64,000 nt of DNA from Cephalotus follicularis (Eukaryota > Streptophyta > Magnoliopsida > Oxalidales > Cephalotaceae). Below are positions 36,704-48,110 of the stretch, piece after piece (within the stretch, counting starts at the first letter, position 1; each line of letters starts with the position of its first letter). The stretch spans positions 33,033 to 97,032 of the forward strand of contig BDDD01001830.1 of assembly GCA_001972305.1 (NCBI GenBank). The letters run 5' to 3'. The notes beneath the pieces were generated by a model. The model did not search any database, was not told where the DNA came from, and was given only the letters and a program-made list of their open reading frames with translations. The position numbers and the translations under genes were made by a program.

Positions 36704-37487
36704 ATTTGTTGTATTTATACTGTATTGTATTTATGGATGGTATGGAATGTATATGGTATTATGGTATTTTCACTTTTATGGTTGTTTATAGTTTGTGTGG
36801 GTTCAATCGAACTTATGGAGTGTTTTCGGGTTTTTCACCAAATGTGTCTATATATAGGTTAACTCTTTCTCTTCTTCTTCTTCTCATTTTTCTAGAGAGA
36901 TAGTGAGAGAGCGAGTTAGAGAGAGAGTGAGAGAGAGAGAGGGCAGAAACGATCAAGGAAGGATTCGTGACGGAGTTTAGAACTTGAAGGAAGGACCAAA
37001 ACAAGGGTTCAAACAACGAATCCCATCCGTTCTTCGTTTTCAATCAGTTTCAGGCAGGTTCTATAGATATGCTTTGAATTCTCATATTGCATTGATTAGC
37101 ATGCTTAAATGGTTATGGATTGATATTTTGATGTTTAGATGAATGGATTATGGTGTTTATTATGGTTGATTAAGGATTATAATGGAAATCAGAGAGAGAT
37201 TTGAGTGTTTTGGGCGTTTTGGTCCTAACTTCCTCTCCCTCTTGATTATTGGTATATGGGTGTTGATTTCAGTGTTTTAAATTTGTTTTTAAGTTGTAAT
37301 CGACTACTAAAGCTTATAGTTTCCTTTGGATCAAGTTTTAAACGATTTAAATGGAGTTTGAATCGATTTTGAACTGTCAAAGGTTGATGTTGCATCGTTT
37401 AAACCGTCGACGGTTTTACTCAAACTGTCGACGCTTTTAGATGAACTCTTCAATTTGTTAGGTTAGGGGTGTCCCTGTATGCCATGA
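36704..37487. other. LTR-like leader sequence with a small palindrome array
   Basis: No gene is recognised. 36860-36960 is a TCTT/GAGAGA-rich leader like those in other LTRs here. At 37383-37440 there are two or three TCGA-core palindromes (perfect at 37406 and 37427, 21 bp apart). Confidence 0.45.
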
Positions 37488-38345
37488 TGTAATGCCCCAA
37501 ATTTTCATAAATAATTATTGTATTATTTGGTACAGTGTATTGTTATGATAAAGCCCAATAGAGGCCCGAAGCAATAAAAGATATTGTGTATTGAAGCCCG
37601 CAATTATGAGGTCCAATTGGCTAATAAATCCCATTTTTAATGCGTAACCATAAGGCCTAATATTTGCATGTACATCATGCTTATTTGGTGGGTGGCTGGG
37701 TAAATTAATATCGCGATGCGCAAATGGGACCCATGTTTTATTATGGTTGGGAAGAAGCCATGACATCGTTTTTCTCCCTTATAGTTCAACGCCACATATA
37801 TGTTGTACTCGTGTGAAGAGAGAAATGGAGGCAGAGAACACGGGAGAAGAAAGAAAAACGGGAAACAGAGAAGGAAGAAAAGTGAAGAGAAAAAGAGAAA
37901 GAGAACAGAGGCAGCGGGAGAAAGAAGAAGACGGGAGTTGAGAGAGAGAGGAGACGAGCCGTGCTAGCTTTCGCCGCCGTTCATGGACGAGCGTTGCTCT
38001 TTCTCTTCCTCACTGTCTTCATCATTCTCCATCAACGCCGAAGCTTGAAGCTTCCATTTCGGCGACACCGTTCACACCGCCGTAGTCATCATTGATGAAA
38101 GCTCGGTGATGCTTGAGGGAGCTGTTGCTGTGTTAATGGCGGACTGTGAAGAAGCTGAAGGAAGCAGCAGCTCGACGACGCTCCTGCAAGTCCTCCGAGT
38201 TTGCAGGCTCTCCAATTCGCAAGTTCAGCCATTAATAGGTACAATATACAAATCACATATGCTTGATTCTTCATTTTGTGATGTATTGAAATGGATGTTA
38301 CCTGGGCTTGTGATGCTTTCGTTGAACCCCTATTTCACACAATCC

Positions 38346-38394
38346 GTCGACGCTTTGTCTAAAGGCGTCGATGCTTTGTGTTGAATTTGTCGAT
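38346..38394 (+). repeat. Short-palindrome array, AAGCGTCGACGCTT class, 3 units
   Basis: Cores start at 38346, 38367 and 38389, spaced 21 and 22 bp; flanks read CGCTTTGTC and TGCTTTGTG. Confidence 0.85.
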
Positions 38395-38931
38395 GATTTG
38401 AGTGCTCTGCCGGCACTTTGAGTTGACAATTTACATTCCCTTTCTACCGCTGTAACTATTAACAGAGAGAGAAACTCGGGATTAATGCTAGGAGGAGTTG
38501 TTGTGCATGGCAGTGAGTAGAATCGATTGGCGCAACTAGACCCTATTCTGATAGCAAGGTGACAGTTTAGCAACGACAGCAAGTGGAGTTGAAGGAAGGA
38601 CCAAATTCAGCTCAACAAAAAATGGAAATGAACGGCAATAGACTTGCAAGTTCGATTGTGATATTAAAGGTAGGTTATACTATTTGCCACATTCTCGCAT
38701 TTTGTATGAACACCTTGCTGCTATTGAGTGATTGATGGATTGTATGGATACGCATATTGAGATGATTGTTATTGTAACTGATGGTTACTATATGTGTTAT
38801 GTGTACTGGTTGGGAACTGGGATATGGTTTATAAACTGTATTTCCTTGGATTGAAACTGATTTTATGGACTTTGGACATGGTTTTCGCTGATTTGCGAAC
38901 TGTTTTGTAAACTGTTGTTTATGATAAAACC

Positions 38932-39091
38932 GTTGACACTTTACTGCTTTCAAAACTGATCCGTCGATGCTTTCATGCCTTTGAAACTGAGTAGTTGACA
39001 TTTTATACTTATGCTTTCTAAAACAGTTGATGCTTTTGTGGGTCGAACAGATCCGTCGACACTTTATGCTTTCCAAACTAAACTAGTCGAT
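38932..39091 (+). repeat. Short-palindrome array with about 31-bp spacing
   Basis: Cores (GTTGAC, GTCGAT, GTTGAC, GTTGAT, GTCGAC, GTCGAT) start at 38932, 38963, 38994, 39026, 39055 and 39086. Spacing is 31, 31, 32, 29 and 31 bp, about one helical turn longer than in most arrays here. Confidence 0.82.
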
Positions 39092-39329
39092 GCTTAGTGC
39101 TCTGCTTTGCCAAAAATGGCTATTTTTACACTGTTTTGGATTTTAAATGGCTTCTACCTTAAATGGATTCCATAGGATTCGATATAAATCCATATTTAAT
39201 ATTTGGATTAAAAAATAAAATTTCAAGGATGATGTTTTACGAAAAGTTCCCCCTAAAAGAGTTTTATACAACGGTTTTCAATGAATGATCATGAATGTTA
39301 GACTACACAATACGAGGGATCCCACTTCA

Positions 39330-39490
39330 TGGGAGGACCAATGGGACCCCGCAAGTTCGGGAGGATCGATATATATTACATGGGACCCCGCAAGTATGGG
39401 ATGATCGATATAAATTGCCATGGGACCCGGAAGGAGGACCGATATAAATTACGATGTGACCCCGCAAGTGCAGAAGGACGGATATAGGTG
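39330..39490. repeat. Degenerate tandem repeat, about 45-bp unit
   Basis: About four units share GGGACCCCGCAAGT and GGAGGATCGATATA words with decreasing conservation. Confidence 0.75.
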
Positions 39491-39563
39491 TCAGGTTTCT
39501 ACAAATATAGACAATTGATTAGGTAATAATAGAAAAGCTATTTCCATCTTTTCACGCCAAACC

Positions 39564-39674
39564 GTCGACGCTTTAAGAGAAAGCGTCGACGTTCATGTGT
39601 TAAGCATCGACGCTTAGAGTAGTTTATCCACGCTTTACTACGTAAGCGTCGATGCTTTTCTCAAATGTGTTGAT
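39564..39674 (+). repeat. Short-palindrome array, AAGCGTCGACGCTT class, 6 units
   Basis: Cores start at 39564, 39585, 39606, about 39626, 39648 and 39669, spaced 20-22 bp. Confidence 0.88.
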
Positions 39675-42354
39675 GCTTATGCGTCTTCCTGCGATTGTTC
39701 GACAGTGGTATCGCGCTGCAATGCATCACATGTAATACCCGGAATTTTATAATATAAAAGAATGGTTGTTGGACTGGACCGAATGTTGGGCCGCATTGTT
39801 TAAAGGAGAAAAGAATGAAAAATTGGGTGACATCGAGGAAATTGGATTAATAAAGAAAATGGCCTTTTGGACCCTAAATGGATAAATAATATTTTGGGCT
39901 AATTATTAAGAAGAGAAAGTTATATTGAGCATTTGGGCCTAGAAATGATTTATGGATTAAATGGTTTGGGCTGAAAATGTGTTGGGCCAATTAAGAGAAA
40001 AGGAAGTGGAATTGTTGTTATTGGGCCAAATATGGTATAAAGGAAATTGGAGATATTGGGCTGACTACCTTCAAGTCTCCAAGCCCGGAGTTGTAAAGAA
40101 ATTGATAGAATTATGTAGCAAATTCTAGAGTCTTCCCTGGTTGCCTATAAAAAGGAGAATGGAGTGAAGGAGACGGTTGTTGGCGATTTGGGAGTGAAGA
40201 AACAAGAGAAGCTATCAGGGAATAAGCAAGGAAGAAGAATCAGTGGAGGAAGGAGCTATTGAAGAACTAGCAGCTGAGCAAAGGATAATGTGCTGCAACC
40301 TCGTCTAATCCAGGTAGGTTCTACTACCTACTCAATGCTTATGTTATTGAATGTTATATTCTGTTAGAGTGATTCAGTGAAATGAACGAGTGAGCTTAAG
40401 ATTAGTCTGTGTAGAATGGTCCTCTGCCTTTCATGGGCGTTGAATCTAGCGTATGTTAGGTTCTTAATGCAAAATGGAGTTCTTTGTGCTTATGCCACTG
40501 TAGTGCCTTGACACACTGAAGTCGGATCCGAGCATGCAGTACGCATGCGTCTGGACTTCCTAGTGCCACGCGTCCTGACTATATGCTCATGAGCCGAGCA
40601 AGCATCCCCTGCATGCTTCGTCCCTCGCCAATGCATCCCAGACGTGTAGGATCGTGTGCCATGCCATCCTGAGTACACATGGCGCCGAGCTGACCTGCAT
40701 GATAGAATCGGATATACCGAGTCTGGTACCAAAATGGACTTAGGAGTGAAGGGTGTAGAATAAAACTTTAAATATACAATCATGCAGCGGAAGAACACCC
40801 AATAAAACATAAACCATTCCATTTTGGCACGTCCACAGACCACATGGATCACCACAACATCAACAGAATTGAATTAGTGTCACCATTGCAAACAATGGTG
40901 ACACACAAGCATGGCATAAGGAAGAAGGACCAAGAATATATACCAGTGGGTGTTGGCTCCTTCGTTCTTTGCCGCTACAAGCTTGAGTAGATTCCCTTTG
41001 ATCTTCTCCAAGTCTCAGGAACACCAAGTATTCCAAACAGCAAAATCAAAGTGCTTGAACTCACTCTCTTTCTCACTTAGCTTAGAGAAGGAGTATTGAT
41101 TATGACTAATGAAGTCAATAATCAATCCACCCTAGATAAGCCTTTGCTTGGTGTTTATCAGATGAAGGAACACACACTTGCAGAGAAGAATTCGAGGCAA
41201 TTGCCTAGCAAAAATGTCTCAACTCACTTTTTTCATTTTCTGCAGAAATGCTCTAATACCAGCCACTAATTCTCTCTCCCAGTCTCCCATTTACTTAGGA
41301 TCATGGCCTTCACTCCCTGGGATTCCGAAGCCATGATTCCCACGTTTCCATAACGTGTAAAATCAAGAGAAATCGGCTAAGGATGTGAGAGAAGTAGTGC
41401 CCACGAAGTGAGATCGTGCACTGGTTGCACGTTCTGCTCAAAGACGTCGACGACGTAGGCGTGTCCAAGTGCTAAAACATAGCCACCCTTTGCGGTGCCC
41501 AACACCGACGTTGACATAATATCCCCAAGTCATCAGCCTCAGTTAGGGCATGACAGACCAACAACCCAGGAACACTACTCAACGAAAATTGTGGAAGGCC
41601 ACGAGGAACCACTCCATGGGTTCCAACGTTAAGACTTATTATTGCATTGAGGGAATTTGCGGTCTCAAGTTTTAATTACCAAGCCATTAATTAATTCATT
41701 GGTTATATTAGCCAATTCCAATTAATTACTGCTGATCATGCAAGACGAGTATCTTATGCACCTTGGACATATTTCTAAAATATGTCAATGGATCTTGGCA
41801 AGGACATTATATGCAATGACTTGAGCCCAAAGTCATTACAAGGTCTTCCTAGGTGTAAAGATTTAAATCTATTTATTACAACATTAACCATGCATACATG
41901 GCCTTCAAAAGTCTTGTACTTCATTTCTCCTTTCCTCCATCTCTCCTTGCAAGGTCTTCTTTTACAAAAAGAACAATACATTTTTGAAAAGAAATTTACA
42001 TTTAAAATTACAAGGAGAAATTACAAAAGTAAGGAAAAATAAACGGTGCACGCAGGCACCTTATTACAGACCTTTAAAGATAATAAATTAAAATCCATCC
42101 ACACTTAGAAAACCTTAAACTAGGTCAAAGTCCTTTTCGGGCCATCCATTGTGCATAAGATCTATATTATATCCAATATAATAAAACCACAAATAAAACA
42201 AATGCCATTTATGATAACCAATTACACAATTTAATTCAATGATTGTTAATTGATCAAACTCCCACTAAATCAAGCAATGAATTTTAATCTTCCAAGTGCC
42301 AAAATGTTATAAAATCCAATTTTATACAAAAACAGTTTTTTTTTTATAAAAGAC

Positions 42355-42639
42355 GTCGACGCCTTACCAAAGGCATTGACGTGTTTTCTGGAAAAACATG
42401 AACAAGACATCGATGTAAGAACAGAGCATCAATGCGTTTCACAAGAACATTTTAAAAAGGCGTCGACGTCCAAAAAATAACATCGACGCGTTTCACAAAG
42501 TATGATCCAGACATCGACGTCTAACACGAATGTCGACGTCTTTACTGGGAATTTGACATGACATCGACGTCTTACCAAAGACATCGACGTCTTTACTGGG
42601 AATTTGACATGACATCGACGTCTTACCAAAGACATCGAT
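42355..42639 (-). repeat. Short-palindrome array, GACATCGACGTC class, paired units
   Basis: Cores start at 42355, 42375, 42409, 42428, 42462, 42482, 42513, 42532, 42563, 42583, 42614 and 42634. Spacing alternates 19-20 bp with 31-34 bp, so pairs repeat about every 51-54 bp. The last two pairs are nearly identical. Confidence 0.92.
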
Positions 42640-42918
42640 GTCTTTAGCCCCCTGGACATTTTCTGAATTTCGAAAAATGCTGAATTCAATGGTTTAGACT
42701 TTGGAATACCATTCTGGCATTCCAAAATGCACTATGCATGTTCCAAACTTAATTCTAAACACATTTAAACAACATTCCCAGCATTAAAACACAATGAAAT
42801 CCAATTTCATGCAATTTTCATTAACGCACTTAGAAAATTTAGTTTGATCACCAATGATTAAATTATTAATCAGTACATCATCTAAGGCATACATATTCAA
42901 TTAAGGATGATGTGGGAC

Positions 42919-42930
42919 GCTCTGATACCA
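42919..42930 (-). other. Primer-binding site (initiator Met-tRNA type)
   Basis: GCTCTGATACCA on the + strand is TGGTATCAGAGC in element orientation, the common PBS complementary to the tRNA-Met 3' end. It lies one base from the right LTR start at 42932. Confidence 0.85.
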
Positions 42931-43677
42931 CTGATAGAATCTGATATACCGAGTCCGGTAGCAAAATGGACTTAGGAGTGAAGGGTGTAGAATAAAACTT
43001 TAAATATAAAATCGTGCAACGGAAGAACACCCAATAAAACATAAACCATTCCATTTTTGCACGTCCACAGACCACATGGATCACCATAACATCAACAGAA
43101 TTGAATTAGTGTCACCATTGCAAACAATTGTGACACACAAGCATGGCACAAGGAAGAAGGACCAAGAATATATACCAGTGGGTGTTGGCTCCTTCGTTCT
43201 TTGCCGCTACAAGCTTGAGTAGATTCCCTTTGATCTTCTCCAAGTCTCAGGAACACCAAGTATTCCAAACAGCAAAATCAAAGTGCTTGAACTCACTCTC
43301 TTTCTCACTTAGCTTAGAGAAGGAGTATTGATTATGACTAATGAAGTCAATAATCAATCTACCCTAGATAAGCCTTTGCTTGGTGTTTATCAGATGAAGG
43401 AACACACACTTGCAGAGAAGAATTCGAGGCAATTGCCCAGCAAAACTGTCTCATCTCACTTTTTTCATTTTTTGCAGAAATGCTCTAATACCAGCCACAA
43501 GTTCTCTCTCCCAATCTCCCATTTACTTAGGATCATGGCCTTCACTCCCTGGGAGTCCGAAGCCATGATTCCCACGTTTCCATAACGTGTACAATCAAGA
43601 GAAACTGGCTAAGGATGTGAGAGAAGTAGTGCCCACGAAGTGAGATCGTGCACTGGTTGCACATTCTCCTCAAAGAC

Positions 43678-43801
43678 GTCGACTCCTTCCAAAAGACGTC
43701 GATGCCGATGCAACGTGGCACTAAAGCACATCGATGCTTTCTAAAAGACATCGACGTCTTTTCCAGAGAAAAGCATCAATGTCTTTCTAAAAGACATCGA
43801 C
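43678..43801 (-). repeat. Short-palindrome array in the right LTR of the nested element
   Basis: Cores start at 43678, 43698, 43730, 43750, 43775 and 43796, spaced 20, 32, 20, 25 and 21 bp. In the left LTR copy homology ends at the first palindrome (near 41449-41455). Confidence 0.88.
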
Positions 43802-44293
43802 GCCTTTTGGCCAGTGAAGCATAAAGAGTCTAACTCTTTTAGTGGTTTCATGTATCCTTCGAATATTGGTTAAGTAAGATCAAACATATGTGTTTCCACA
43901 AAATACGCACCCCGTATTTGCCCTAGTGTCCAACACAGATGGTAGTGAGAGAATCCATCCCCCGATTCCATGAGCAGGCAACATACGCGCAAGTCTATCC
44001 GGTTCACTAATGCCCATAAAGTGAACCTATGACTTGGAACAAGTTGGACATAAGGAGTAAGGTAACCAGTCTCACAGCCTCCATGCCAGGTATCCAACCT
44101 TATGTCAGGGCATCACTAGTATAAGTAGATAATAATTAAACTACTTTGATTATGTGATAAAATACAAGTGATATAGACATAACAAATTTAGCACGCATCA
44201 TATATACATAAGAATAAGATTGTTCTATACATGGTAAGATATAATATGACAACCCATCTAATGGCTTGTCGGGTCACTATATCTAACACTGCA

Positions 44294-45560
44294 TGCACCT
44301 AAAACCCCACGTTGCATGCGTTTTAAGCATGCCCAGGTGGCGAGAATGTTAGGTGTTGTTCTCCACTGCCCATACTAGGCACTGAGGTCCCCGCTGTCCC
44401 TCGCTTGTGTTCGAGATGGCCACCATGGCTTCCACTGTTGTGCCGAGGACGCCGTGGTGCCATTACCATGAACTGAGGAGCCAGGCATCCGAGGAGCTGT
44501 GTGCCGAGGAGCCTAAGCTTTCCATGTGCATGCGACCCGAGCATGCATCCTCATGTCTGAGCTCCCATGGTTAGCAGGCGCCGAGGAGTACAGGTGCTGA
44601 ACTGCCATGCCTAGGCTATCGAGATACCAAGCTCCACTACTAACGGCCGCGCATGGCACATGCCGAACTCCTTTGTCAATGCTCGAAGTTATACAGTGTT
44701 GAGATCTCCCAGCGTGGCATGTGCCCAAAGCGTTCCAACCTTGGCTCTCCACTGACCACTGGCGCATGTCTGAGGATGCACCATAATCGCCACGCGTCCA
44801 TAAGGCTGAGTTCCCCATGCGTGCTCCCTCTGCATGCAACACCATTGTTAGAGCTCTCCACGCATGGCTGTCCACCGACGTGCATCTGAGGATGCCACTG
44901 TGCCATGGGACCATTGTCACTGTTATGTAATGCTTGAGATGCCATTGCCATGCACTTAAGGTCCCAACAGTGCCGAGCAAGGACCATGAACCGAGCATGC
45001 TTCCTCTGCATGCCTTCCCAGTGCACAAGGCATGCGGGAGTGTCCTCGGCCATGCATCTCGAGCCTCCGCCATGAGCCTCCGCTGTCCTCTGCCCTGGTG
45101 TCGAGCCTCCCCTACCATGAGTGCCGTTTAGCAGGCTTCTCAAACATGCAACGGCACTCCTCGCTGTATTCCTCCCTGCACGCGTCCTGTACGTGGCTTT
45201 GTGCCGAGGAGACCTTGTGCCAAGGTGCCCCTGTGCGCCATTGTGCAGAGGAGCCATGTATGCAAAGGAGCCATGCACCGAGCATTCCTCTGCTATACGC
45301 CTGAGCTGGCAATGGCGCCGAGATCGTCCTCTGCCAGGTGTGCCATCCACCGTGTTCTCCTCTGCCATAAGTGTTCCTCTGCCATAAGTGTTCCTTTACC
45401 ATGCACATGTACGCCCTGCATGTAGGAATCTTCACTGCTATACCCGATATTCCCCTAGCGTGGGTTCTGAGCATGCCATCTCGCACTTTTAACACACGAG
45501 CAATGCCCTTGGTCCTCCTGTGCATGCTTTGTTCGTGCGTCCCATGGATATATAGTGGCG
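44294..45560. repeat. GC-rich degenerate region, GCCGAGG and CATGC words
   Basis: Dozens of GCCGAGG/ACCGAGC and GCATGC/CCATGC words with irregular spacing; the same texture occurs at 40510-40695 across the nested insertion. It makes long but low-complexity open frames in several frames on both strands, so I do not call a gene. It resembles a decayed short-motif array of a different sequence class. Confidence 0.6.
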
Positions 45561-45780
45561 TGACCAGGGGCTTTGGGGCCTGAAGCCGAGGATGGATAAT
45601 GAAGAAGGATTATATAATGATGATAAGCGCAGTAAAAGAAAGATAAGTGCAGGTGATAAAAGAGTAGGCATATTAATAAATAAATGTAGTGTATTGTTAT
45701 GTAGTGTACTGTTGCTGAATGTTAATGTATTGTATTGTTATTGTAATGTTAATGTAGTGTAGTGTCACTGTATTGTACCG

Positions 45781-45950
45781 GATCATCAACTGAGATGAGC
45801 CTACGGGATCACCGACCGAGATGAGCTGGTAAGGCTATCTTTGAGATGAGCCTGGTGGATCACCGAGATAGCCCAATGGATCACCGACCGAGATGAGCCG
45901 TCGGATCACCAACTAAGATGAGCCGACTGATCACCGACCGAGATGAGCCA
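45781..45950. repeat. Minisatellite with about 25-bp unit
   Basis: About six units built on GATCACCGACCGAGATGAGC, with starts near 45781, 45807, 45858, 45879, 45904 and 45929. The last units are 25 bp apart. Confidence 0.88.
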
Positions 45951-46616
45951 CACTGACTGTTACTGTTAATGTTATTATTATATAGTGTACTAAATGACTG
46001 ATACCGTATAATGTTTATACCTCCCTGCTCCTCTGCCTTAACGTCTGGATTGCGTTATTGCTCCTCCTTTAATAGGGGATACCGAGGAAGGATTTATTAT
46101 GATGGTTAATGATTGAGAATGACTGTTAAGGAATGATACGGAATGGATCGTACTGTATTGACTGCTAGTAGCGAATGAATGAAGTGTTATACTGTACTGT
46201 TATTTTTGCATCTCATTGCATTGCATACTGCCTGCTACATCGGCATCTCCATGCATGAGTGGGTTGTAGTTCCTACACGACCAGTGGTCGCTGACCCATT
46301 GCATTTTAATGTAATGGGTCAGGTATAGGTGGAGCTTCGCAGCTAGCCGAGGATTGAAGCCCCGGGTGAGTCTCCTCCACAGCAGATCGACGACCAACTT
46401 ATTTATATTTTTGAATATTGTATTTCTTGACCTGCCAACTTGTGGCATAGCTTTTATGAACAGTATTGTATAATATTGGGTTTATCCACGCAAATGATAT
46501 TGGGTTTATTCTACATGCATTATTATATTGCTAAAAGTTTTTAATTTCTGCTAAATATTAGTAAATGAATAATACTGTTAGTAGCGCGTCAAACCCTTGG
46601 GGTTTGGGGCGTTACA

Positions 46617-46730
46617 TCACATGCTTCCATCTCACAGATTTAACCCAAACAATTCAAACATATCATCAACAACATGTTTCTAACCATATATATGCATCAA
46701 ATCCGCTATGATACCATTTTTGTTGGAACC
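46617..46730 (-). mobile_element. Scrap of copia internal region with PBS
   Basis: It ends GCTATGATACCATTTT next to an LTR start. GCTATGATACCA is a one-mismatch reverse complement of the initiator Met-tRNA PBS. This implies a minus-strand element whose 5' LTR is 46731-47490 and whose body is lost. Confidence 0.55.
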
Positions 46731-47490
46731 TTATGGCGATTTAAACAATAAAATATCTAGATGCATAAACAAGGAACCTGTACTTTTGGAAGCAAGAAGA
46801 CTCAAAGGAATAAGTCTGAGATTAAATTGATTAATTAATCTTGGAAGAAAATAATTAAAAGAGTTTTAATTCGATATGTCTAAGAGAATATTTCTTATGT
46901 GATAATAAATATTTAATTTGATAATTATGAGTGTCATGATTTAATCCTACGGCCAGCGTAATAGTGAATCCATAGGGTCACACACAATACGGGCTGATAT
47001 TTCCAACATGGTTATGAGAGAAAAATTAGGATAATAAATTTCTAATTATAATTAATGAGATTAATTATCCTTAATGAGATTAAGGTACATGTTTTTGTGT
47101 TCTTTTGGAGTCTTCTCTCTTTTCTCTCTCAAGAACAGAATCAAGAGTTGAAGGTTTGAGAAACCGGGTGTTGGAAATTGAAGTTTGGTGTGGATACCTT
47201 GGAGGCCTTCTACACTTGGAGGCTAGAACCATTTCATAGAAACAAGGAACCTGCGCTTTTGGAAGCAAAAAGACTCAAAGGAAGAAGGAAGGAGCCGCTC
47301 CATTAAAATGAGTAATTCCGTCTGCTCCTCCTTATCGATATATATATATATATACTGTATATGTATGCTCAAAAGATCCTGCGTATGAATCTTATGGCTA
47401 GATATTCATGAGATGATAACACAATATATATATATTAGGGTTTTATGCATCTAGATATTTTATTGTTTAAATCGCCATAAGGTTCCAACA
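46731..47490 (-). mobile_element. LTR-like unit with 49-bp terminal inverted repeats
   Basis: The first 49 bases (from TGTTGGAACCTTATGG) are the exact reverse complement of the last 49 (to CCATAAGGTTCCAACA). A second, direct repeat of about 40 bp (AACAAGGAACCTG...) follows the left arm and recurs at 47241. The middle is family C LTR sequence in the plus sense (compare the reverse complement of 8930-9640), so the fold-back arms are an addition. The PBS scrap to the left suggests minus orientation. No TSD is seen (ATTTT and CGAGA). Confidence 0.75.
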
Positions 47491-48110
47491 CGAGATCCAA
47501 CCCCTCGAACGACAGGGTGCTATATGTGTATTCAGTTAACGTGGTGATTAACTTGTCCGTAGAGACGGTTTGGGATAATACATATAGCAAAAATGCTAAT
47601 CTTACTGAATATGCACTATAGAAAATGAATGGAACTAAGAATGTATAGACAAAGCGTGTACATATGTATGTATGCAGCCACATTTTGGCTTGCAGGAACA
47701 CCCCTATCTAACACTACATACCCGCGTAGGCTGTCCCAGTCTCGAAATGGGCACACCATTTTAGGGTCGAGTGTTGAGAATACCTTGAAGTGATTTTAGG
47801 CAGGACTTCAGAGCAGGACTTCCAGTTGCAGTTCTATTTTTCTTTTATCTACCTTGTATAAAACTTGTTGTATTTCAGTTGTATCGACTTACCAGCTTGT
47901 GGCAGTGCTGCAGACATGTGTTAAATGTTGTGTATAACCTTTGGATTTATTTATGTAAGTACCTGAATGGTTTTCTTTCGCTATATGGTTGATTATAAAA
48001 GTTTTAAATTTTAGCACATTTTTGGATATTATGCTATATAAGGATGGACTGAATAGACGGTTCTGTCACGTGTCAAGCTGTGGGGTTCTCCCATTGTTCA
48101 GGGTGTGACA
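47491..48110 (+). mobile_element. 3' part of a gypsy-type LTR
   Basis: Ends GGGTGTGACA, an LTR terminus, just before the next LTR. Includes a CTTGTGGCAGTGCTGCAG stretch and AT-rich sequence. The 5' part is missing; no coding region. Confidence 0.5.

Larger units (their letters stand above)
37488..39730 (+). mobile_element. Gypsy-type LTR, start present, right end not seen
   Basis: Starts TGTAATGCCCCAAA, similar to the LTR starts at 21691, 39731 and 62932. Contains a purine-rich GAGAAAGAAG leader (37800-37950), TCGA-core arrays at 38346-38394, 38932-39091 and 39564-39674, and a tandem repeat at 39330-39490. It stops at the solo LTR inserted at 39731; no matching CA end is found. The open frame at 38106-38384 has no family features. 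Confidence 0.6.
40700..44288 (-). mobile_element. Non-coding LTR element, TSD CTGCA, with unequal LTRs
   Basis: Begins TGATAGAATCGG and ends TATCTAACA; CTGCA flanks both sides (40695-40699 and 44289-44293). The right LTR is 42932-44288 (1357 bp). Just left of it, GCTCTGATACCA is the reverse complement of the usual initiator-Met-tRNA PBS, so the element is minus-strand. The left copy matches only the proximal 750 bp or so (40700-41455), then diverges at a GACGTCGAC palindrome. The 41460-42917 part has no gag or pol; it holds a palindrome array. It was probably mobilised in trans, if at all. Confidence 0.88.
39731..46616 (+). mobile_element. Solo LTR with nested element, TSD TCACA
   Basis: Runs from TGTAATACCCGG to GGGGCGTTACA. 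TCACA lies at 39726-39730 and 46617-46621. Excluding the nested element at 40700-44288 and its duplicated CTGCA, the LTR is about 3.3 kb. It carries a GC-rich GCCGAG/CATGC region, a 25-bp minisatellite and TACTG-rich sequence. No internal region is present. Confidence 0.85.

Noticed and set aside
44513..45525. Minus-strand frames of 137-230 codons
   Set aside because: They overlap each other in different frames within low-complexity GCCGAGG/CATGC DNA of an LTR, have no recognisable domain, and plus-strand frames are equally open.
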